Shown here: piece after piece, positions 57,079 through 64,000 of the stretch
Position numbering within the stretch: the stretch's first letter is position 1
How the letters are laid out: every line of letters starts with the position of its first letter
DNA from: Malurus cyaneus samueli
Taxonomy: Eukaryota; Chordata; Aves; Passeriformes; Maluridae
DNA length: 64,000 nucleotides
Reading direction: 5' to 3'
Assembly (NCBI GenBank): GCA_009741485.1
Contig: CM019219.1
Span: forward strand, 3,535,143-3,599,142
The notes under the pieces: model-generated
The model's input: the letters and a program-made list of their open reading frames with translations, nothing else
Told to the model about the DNA's origin: nothing
The model's database searches: none
Translations under genes and position numbers: made by a program

Positions 57079-60000
57079 GGGTGAAAGTAAAGAAGTTTTT
57101 ATTCAGTTACAGCAAGATCCTAAAATGCGTGGCAGTGCCCTGCCCTTAGCACACCCTCCTGCCTTAGCTGGGACTGATATTTCCCAAGCTGGGGAATCCC
57201 TCAGTGATGGCACTTGGGGTTTCTCCACCCGGCTGGGGCAGGTCGAGGCAGTGTCCCAGGAGGTGACAATCCCACTGCTGGTGCCACCAGACCTCAACCC
57301 TTGGATGTACCCCATGGGGATGGCCACACAGGTGGCCTAGACTGAGGTTTTTCATAGAAAAGCAGCTCTGCAGGCAGAGATCCCAGCAGCAGAGTCGAAA
57401 ATGTGGTGCTTTACATCCGAGGAGGAACCACAGGGGCTCCCAGCGCAAGGTAAAAAAATGCCCCACCCCTGTGACACACAGCACAGCCCCAGCACGACCT
57501 CAGCTGACAATTTCAGATGGGTTCAAGGTTTTTCTCAGCCCACTCTTGCCCTGACAGGTGCTGTGCCAGTTCAGGTATCACCTGGAACTCTGAGCTGGCA
57601 CAGAGGCAGTGTGAGAGCCCAAAATTGGCATGAGCTGCAGAGAAAACACCTTGGCTCGTTCACTGCCATGTGATTGTGTCACCTACACACCATTAAAAAA
57701 TGTTCAAGAACTGGGGTGAATGGAGACCCTGGCTAACAGACAACATTGTAACTTTTTAATAAAATAAGCAATTAATAAAGGTTTATTAAAAGATAAGGAT
57801 ACCTATAAAATCCACCATATTGCATGACACAACTTGAAGTAGATAGCAAAAAAAAATCCCAAACCCAACTCTGTGCCTACATTTAAAAAGGAAAATATAA
57901 ATATTATGTACCATTTCAGAGTATTTAGCAGTTATGTAAAAATCTTTGAATGATTAGGCTTAGAAAATGTGTGAAATTATGAGGTTTTGGAGATGTTCCC
58001 AAATGGCTTTTTAGCCTATTGGTGTCCCCTCCCTGGGCTGTTCCTTGAGTGTTATTTTTCACCTCCTTCAGAGAAAGTATTTTGTAATCTCTTAGTCTGA
58101 TTTTTGAGCAGAAAAACTGAGCTCCCTTCAGCCCTAATAATTCCTGTTTCTTGGGTGAAATACCTGTCATCCTTTTTGGACAATTCCCATTTTTCCTACC
58201 TCATTGCTTCTAAAGAGCTCCAAGGAGGCCTCAGCATGATTTGCTTTTTGTGCCTCTCTGTCATCCCACAAACTCCGCTGCCTTCAGTAATGTTCCTCTT
58301 TATTTGCAGTGGAGAGAATATTAAAATTGACCGTTGGAATTGAAGCAACTCAAAATTTGATCCCACATTTACCAAATTTCAGTGGTTGTAACTTCCAACT
58401 GCTCTGATTTTTAATGTAGAAAGCCACAGTCTCTGCCCATGGTGAACATTACACAATGGGTTCCTGCTTGTAAATTAATTGTGAGTATTTTGTCATCAAA
58501 AGCTGCCCAAATTGGGTCTTACCAATTTAAAAACTTGTGTCTTTATTATGTTCTCCCTTGTATTTATACCTTTCTAAGTCTGTGTAAGAATGAGGATCTC
58601 TTCATACGTTCTTATGGTAATGGATGCAGTTATGACATGATCTGTAAAATCTGTAAAAAAGAGTTTTTATCCAGAATCCGCCCTGGATTTGTCACTGATG
58701 GGGAGGGACCTGGAGGCAGAACCAGCTGCTGAGGTGGGGAACAAACAGGGTTTTACATGGAGACAGCATCCCCTGTGCCTGGGCACAGCCAGTGCCTGCC
58801 ACAGGGCATGGAGGCAATCCTGGCCTCTCCTTCCTCATCCCAATGATGCTTTAGGACACAAGTTTCCTCTGGAGCCCTTTATGCAAGCCCTGTTGCCATC
58901 ACCCAGCACACTCAGTGCTGAACACGGATGAAATTGAGCTCCTGCTGAAAATTATTTCCCTGACAACGCGCCCAGCACCGCTCCACATATTGCTCCAGCT
59001 TGTCTGGCTTTTCAGCATTTCCTCGCTCTCCACACATTTTCCACTGCTGCTCAAACCAGCTCCACAGGTTGTGGCAGCAGCTTCAAGGGGTTGTGCAAAC
59101 AGCAGCGCTGCCAGGTCAGCTGCACCTCTGCTCAGCCGGTGACAGCGCTGGCGGCTGCTCCCTGCCATCTGTCATCCTGCAGGGGACAGATGTTGACAGC
59201 TGTTCCCATGCCAAATGCTACCTTTGCCATCCAGCTCCTGCACTCATCCAGCCATAAAATTTATCTAAGTTGGCCTGGTGGCTTTGTATTTCCAAGGTAG
59301 GGGCCCATTTTCCATGGTAAGGGGGTTGGATTTTTGTTTCTCCTGATATGTGGAATGACAGCATTTTCAGAAGGTGCATGGGGGCTACTCTGTAGCATTT
59401 CAGGATTTATTACTATTATTCTGTAGATAGTTAAACTATAAAATGCATTTTTTTAATGATTGAGCACAATTCTAATATTAATGATGAAAAGATAACTGCT
59501 TCTGTTCTTCCTGCTTTGTCTTGGGAAAAAAAAAACCCACAGAACTGACTCATCCTTTGGATCATTTGGTGGGTTCATCACATCTCAGAAACATTTACAA
59601 GTGGCTATAGTGGCATGGGGCACTGGGAATGACATCACTTCTAGGAAAATACCTCTGCAGATGTTAAATAATGTCTTTTGAACCACTAACATAAAGATGG
59701 ATTAAGTTTAGAAAGCAGTAAGGTAGAGCTGATGCAGTGCTAAAAAAGGATGAAATAAATATTTGATGGCAATTAAGAGACTTATCTTCCTTTTTACAGA
59801 GATGAATTGAGTTACAGTTTTGTTAAAAGCATCCTCCAGTTATGTTAAGGGCAATAAGAACTCCATAGAAGTATCTCATGGTCCTGCTTTGAATTAATTA
59901 TTAACCAGCAAGAGTAATCAAAATCATCAAATCAATTTGTCTCTCTCCATTGAAAGCATATCAGGGTGGTTTGCAGTGGCAAACCACAGCCAGATCTGAC

Positions 60001-62607
60001 ATTTCTAAGGGCAAAAAGTGTGTCCAAAATGAGGACAAAATAGAGCAGATGTTTTTTTGTGGCTGGGACAGAGCAGAGGGGAACCTGTGCTGGGGAGAGC
60101 CCCGAGCTGGGCACAAACCTGCCCTTTGGGGAGGAGCCCTGCAGGGCTCCCTCGTGTATTTGCAAGTTTATCTCTGGGTCTACACATTGTTTTACAGCTT
60201 CAGGGATATTTTTTTTTTTTTTAGGATACTTTGGATTAAAAAAATACCCCAAAATCTTAACAGCAAATGGTTCCCTTGTTTGGAGTTAAACTACTGTTTT
60301 TTCCTTTTGCACCTCTTTCATACGGTAAATCAGGAACCATCTCTTCTGGAACTTCAGCGTGGTTTCTCCTGGGTGAAATCTGGGATCAGGTTATAGAGGT
60401 GGATCCTTGATCTGCAGGAGTGGTGGTACCCAGAGCGAGGGGAGCCCCTGGAGCAGTGCCTGTCTGCTGGGGAAACATCCTGCTGCTGTGGGGTTATGGA
60501 GACATCCGAGCAGTTCCTGACTCCTGTGCACTTAATTTGAGCTGTTTAAATGAAGAGACACCTTTGAATGCTATAAAATCTCATTTTGCTGAGAAATCAA
60601 GCACCAGTGGGATGTGATAGGAAGCCAATTCAGTCCACAAAATGCGAGAGCTGCGATAGGGAAGAACAAAGGACAAAAGGAAAAAAAAGGCAGAAATCAT
60701 GGCTAACAATTGCATGAGTAACCCACTCACTCCTCTGCAATGATTAAACATTAAACTCCCACAAGCTAAGCAATTAATAAAAAAATCCTCTAAATTCCCC
60801 CAGGGTTTTTGTGTTTGTAGCGAGGTCTGAACTCGAGGGTGGGTGCAGCTGCATCCTGGGCTGAGCTCCCATGGCCTGGAGGAGCTCTTGGGGTGACTGT
60901 CTGTGCAGGGCTGGCTGTGTCACGGTGTCTCTGGCCAGGCTGGCCCCAGGCTGGTGATGAGCACTCTGTGCACAAAGCTCCTACTCCATCCCTGCAGATG
61001 CAGCAGGGTGTTTTTCTGCCCCTCTGCTCCTCACCTGCACCAGTTCAAATCCAAAGAGGCAGCATTGCACCTCTGTGGTTTCCCTACAAAGGAATAATCT
61101 GTGTTTGCCTCTCCTGAGCTGCGGTAACCCCGGTATCTTGTCCTTCTTTAGGTTCATTTTATTCACCGGGCAGATCCCAGGCACATGCAGACTGCCTGTA
61201 GCCCGAAATTTGCCTTTTTCTACTTATCGCCTCCCTGCAACTTTAATTACCCCAACCGACTTCAAAAAGCAGAAGGAGCTTTAAAACCATCCCAGATTAC
61301 AAAGCAAGGAACCCAATTTACTTCTGCAGAGCCTCCTTGCCAAAACAAAGACCGCAGAAGCAGCTCTCTCCTAGGTGGACTCAAGCCCGGCTTTATCAAA
61401 GCCAGGAGAGGAGCTCTGCTTCCCTGGGGAATGCAGCACAAGCATGCACAGGCACGCCGGGATGAGCAGCACACAAACAAATCTTCCTCTGCAGGGTCCC
61501 ACAATGTTCTTGCTTAACGCACTTAAGCTCGGCTTTCCACCTCCGCTCGGCTCGGTGTTTGCCTTGCAGGAGGTGAGCGGGGTCAGCAGAAGTTGCTGAG
61601 GTTGTGATTCAGGGTTTTTGTTTTTGTTTTTTTTTTCAGCACGGGAGAGTAGGGGATGAATTCTCTGAAGTGGTGTTATTCCAGGGGCAGCTGGAGAAAA
61701 GAAACTGAAATCCCCAGTGGCTGACAATGAGATTTTCCCTCTGGAGCATCTCCCCCTCTGTCTGAGCAGCAGTGATGCCCAGGAAAGTTTGTGGAGGAGC
61801 TGTGACACAATTCTGAGAGCTACAATATGATTTTGGGGGTGTAAAGAGGGTCAACAGAGGTGCTCTGGCTGCACACTTGCTCACAGACACACCAGCTCTG
61901 TGACAACATTGAGATTCATCCAGACACACCAAGGGTCAGATGAACCTGAATCTCAAAAGGATTCCTGTTGGCAAAATTTGAAAATATCCCTCTCCTGCAG
62001 ATCACCTCTGAGCACCATCACTTGGAAGGGAGCGTGGGCTTCTGAAATCAAAATTAGAAGTATATTATCGTAAATTATTGTTTATTCAAAGCTGTGGCCA
62101 AAACAGTGAGATGTTCACAGTCTATGCCTGGCTGAAATAAATGGGGCTTTATCCCCATTATCCTGGAGGGGCAGAAATAGAGGTGAGGCTGGGCAATTGA
62201 ATCTGGTTGAGTTATCATGTCTAATAAGTTAATTCCACCATATCAAAGGCTGAAAGACTTAAAATATATGTGAGGGGATTTTTTTTTTTAATGTTTGCGA
62301 TGGACTATGGGGAATATGATACAGTCAATGAGAAGTGGCATATTAAGCTTCAACAAATGCATATGTAAATAACAGAGGTGGATTTAGGACTTAGTTTTAA
62401 GGAGTACAAATGTAAAGCTCTAAGGGATTTAGAGAGTTGAAGAGATGAAAACAAAATGAAAATGGCAAAATAGGAGAGGAAACGAGGAGGAAGGAGAAAT
62501 AAAATAAAAAAAGAAAGGAAACCATGCAGCAGACATAAAAACAGAGATCACCAGGAAGAAAACAAAAACAGAGACTGGGTTGTCCTCTTTGAGATGGCGA
62601 TTGTGAA
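57079..62607. other. Intergenic DNA
   Basis: No gene is recognised. The stretch alternates AT-rich DNA with GC-richer patches (57.1-57.7, 58.7-59.3, 60.8-61.6 kb) whose open frames look random. Confidence 0.6.
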
Positions 62608-62704
62608 ATGAAAAAGCTGCACTGGAACCTAAAGCGGTCACTGGAGTTCATCTCCCCTGGAGAAGCCCGTAAAGCCAGCGCCGCGTCCCCAGATACGGAA
62701 AACG
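62608..62704 (+). CDS. Candidate plus-strand first coding exon, unidentified
   Basis: An ATG at 62,608 opens 32 codons, MKKLHWNLKRSLEFISPGEA followed by RKASAASPDTEN, then one base and a good donor GTGAGT (GT at 62,705-62,706). The segment is richer in CpG than its surroundings and has a basic, serine-rich composition. The upstream DNA is purine-rich with no clear acceptor, so this would have to be a first exon. I recognise no family. It may equally be a chance frame. Confidence 0.2.
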
Positions 62705-64000
62705 GTGAGTGTTGCTGCTCTGTAATCTGTTTTCTTTCATTTGATGAAGGTCATGACTTTGATATTTTCCACCAGACTGGCCCCGTTTGGGTGTCGGGCT
62801 GTTTGTTTGTTTGCAGATGGAGAAATGTTTCCGACATCTGTCTGCATTCTCCCAGCAGCCACCTCATGTTCTCTGCCTCTTCCCAGCCTTGCCCACGGCC
62901 CGTTCTTGGAAGGTTCCTTCAGTTTGTGTTGGTTAAAACACCCCGTAGCTGAACTCACTTAACACAACACCACACTGGCAACTGTCTTAGCCTTTATGTA
63001 ATGTTTTGCTAATTTTACCGAACAGGCTGAGTGGTAGGAGCCGCTGGGGTTGCTGAAGAGCCACGAGGAGATGACTGAGTCAGATATTTCTGGAAACGTC
63101 TAGATTTCTAGAAATACAGATGAAATCATACCGAGAGCAGGGCACAGCTGTGCAGAGAAGTGGCAACTCATTTTTCACCTCCATTGTCAAGCCAAAATTA
63201 GTCCAGTGTTGGTTGGAGGAGTGATGTGGTTGCTTGGCTTTACAGCATCTTGAGCAGAAAGCTGTGAAATGGGTGCAAGCTGGGGATTAACAAATCCTCT
63301 GAGCCCTTGGGGCAGCTCCCTGTGTGCATCCCACAGCAGGGCCAACCTGCATTTCACCTCCTGGAACACCCCTTAGCTTGGGACAATACCTGGTGCCACT
63401 GCAGGAAACAGAATTAGTTTGGGAAATGCACAGAAACCCCGAAACCAATGGCTCAAGTGGAAATCTTGTGGAAAACCAAGCCGTTCTCTGCACAGCCAAG
63501 TAATGAGGCTCACAGAGCTGTGTCTGGCACGAATTCCCACTCCCTGTGGGGCTCCCAGCTCCTTCCCACGTCCTCCTGGCCATCCCCTGGGGCGAGCCAG
63601 GGCTGGGGTCAGCTGCTCAGAGGGCAGGACAGCAGCCAAGGACCATGTGTCCTCACTGAGCCCCGCACACGACTCGCCTCCCTACCCCTGCTGACGTTTA
63701 TCATAGGGGCAGGGCTGTCGTTGGGCTCCTTAGGCTCGTTCAGGTTTGATTTTAATTAGCCAGCAGCCTCTGAATTCCGACAAAATGTGCTTTGGCCTGA
63801 ACTCTGCTTTAAAATTGATTCCTGTATACAAAGACATGAAAATCAATGTGTGAGTTCGCTGCTTGTGCAGTTTATCTATTAATGGCCATCCCTAAATGTT
63901 TTACATTTCCTGCAGTATATCAGTGTTATAATTGTGCAACTAATTGGACAGGGCTTCCATTGAATTATCCCTAGGAACACTTGACACTTAAACACTCAAC
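62705..64000. other. Intergenic DNA to window end
   Basis: No exon is recognised. A TGAGTCA AP-1 consensus lies at 63,076-63,082 and two TTCnnGAA dyads at 63,088-63,095 and 63,106-63,113. Confidence 0.6.

Noticed and set aside
58899..59168. Overlapping open frames on both strands near 59 kb
   Set aside because: They have no splice sites in register, no domain, and a composition that fits GC-rich intergenic DNA.

Overview
This is vertebrate nuclear DNA, almost certainly from a bird and probably a passerine. It holds sparse short exons with canonical GT/AG splice sites, long AT-rich introns and two CpG-island promoters. It also carries a CR1 LINE 3' end with avian-type sequence (about 51.77-51.96 kb) and an LTR of the kind I know from songbird endogenous retroviruses (about 56.50-57.08 kb). 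It is not microbial; nearly all longer open frames are chance or repeat-driven.

Layout, with both recognised genes on the minus strand. (1) 1-15,643: the 5' part of HTRA1, a secreted trypsin-like serine protease. Exon 1 (15,200-15,643), exon 2 (944-1,043) and exon 3 (418-622) are present; the later exons, with the catalytic serine and the PDZ domain, lie beyond position 1. Exon 1 has the right content (signal peptide, IGFBP-type and Kazal-type cysteine modules) but is broken into several frames, which looks like missing bases in a GC-rich assembly. (2) 15,644-16,870: the HTRA1 promoter CpG region, split by a minisatellite of about 660 bp with 20-bp units. (3) 16,871-20,765: the HTRA1-PLEKHA1 spacer, with no gene seen. 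(4) 20,766-51,570: PLEKHA1 (TAPP1), complete, with a non-coding first exon near 51.44 kb, coding exons 2-12 (38,019 down to 22,982; 411 residues) and an alternative last exon at 25,355-25,459. (5) 51,436-51,695: the PLEKHA1 CpG-island promoter with a perfect NRF1 palindrome and two ZNF143-type sites. (6) 51,700-64,000: upstream intergenic DNA with the CR1, the LTR and one weak candidate plus-strand exon at 62.6 kb.

The order PLEKHA1 then HTRA1, both on the same strand, matches the human 10q26 block (PLEKHA1-ARMS2-HTRA1). No ARMS2-like frame is seen, as expected for a primate-specific gene. The two genes are linked by position, not by a shared pathway: PLEKHA1 is a cytosolic PtdIns(3,4)P2-binding adaptor and HTRA1 an extracellular protease. 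I found no new multi-gene system. The most useful observations are the damaged HTRA1 exon 1, the repeat-filled HTRA1 promoter, a likely false duplication around the single N at 7,704, the conserved alternative PLEKHA1 terminus, and an A/T hairpin at the PLEKHA1 exon 7 acceptor.
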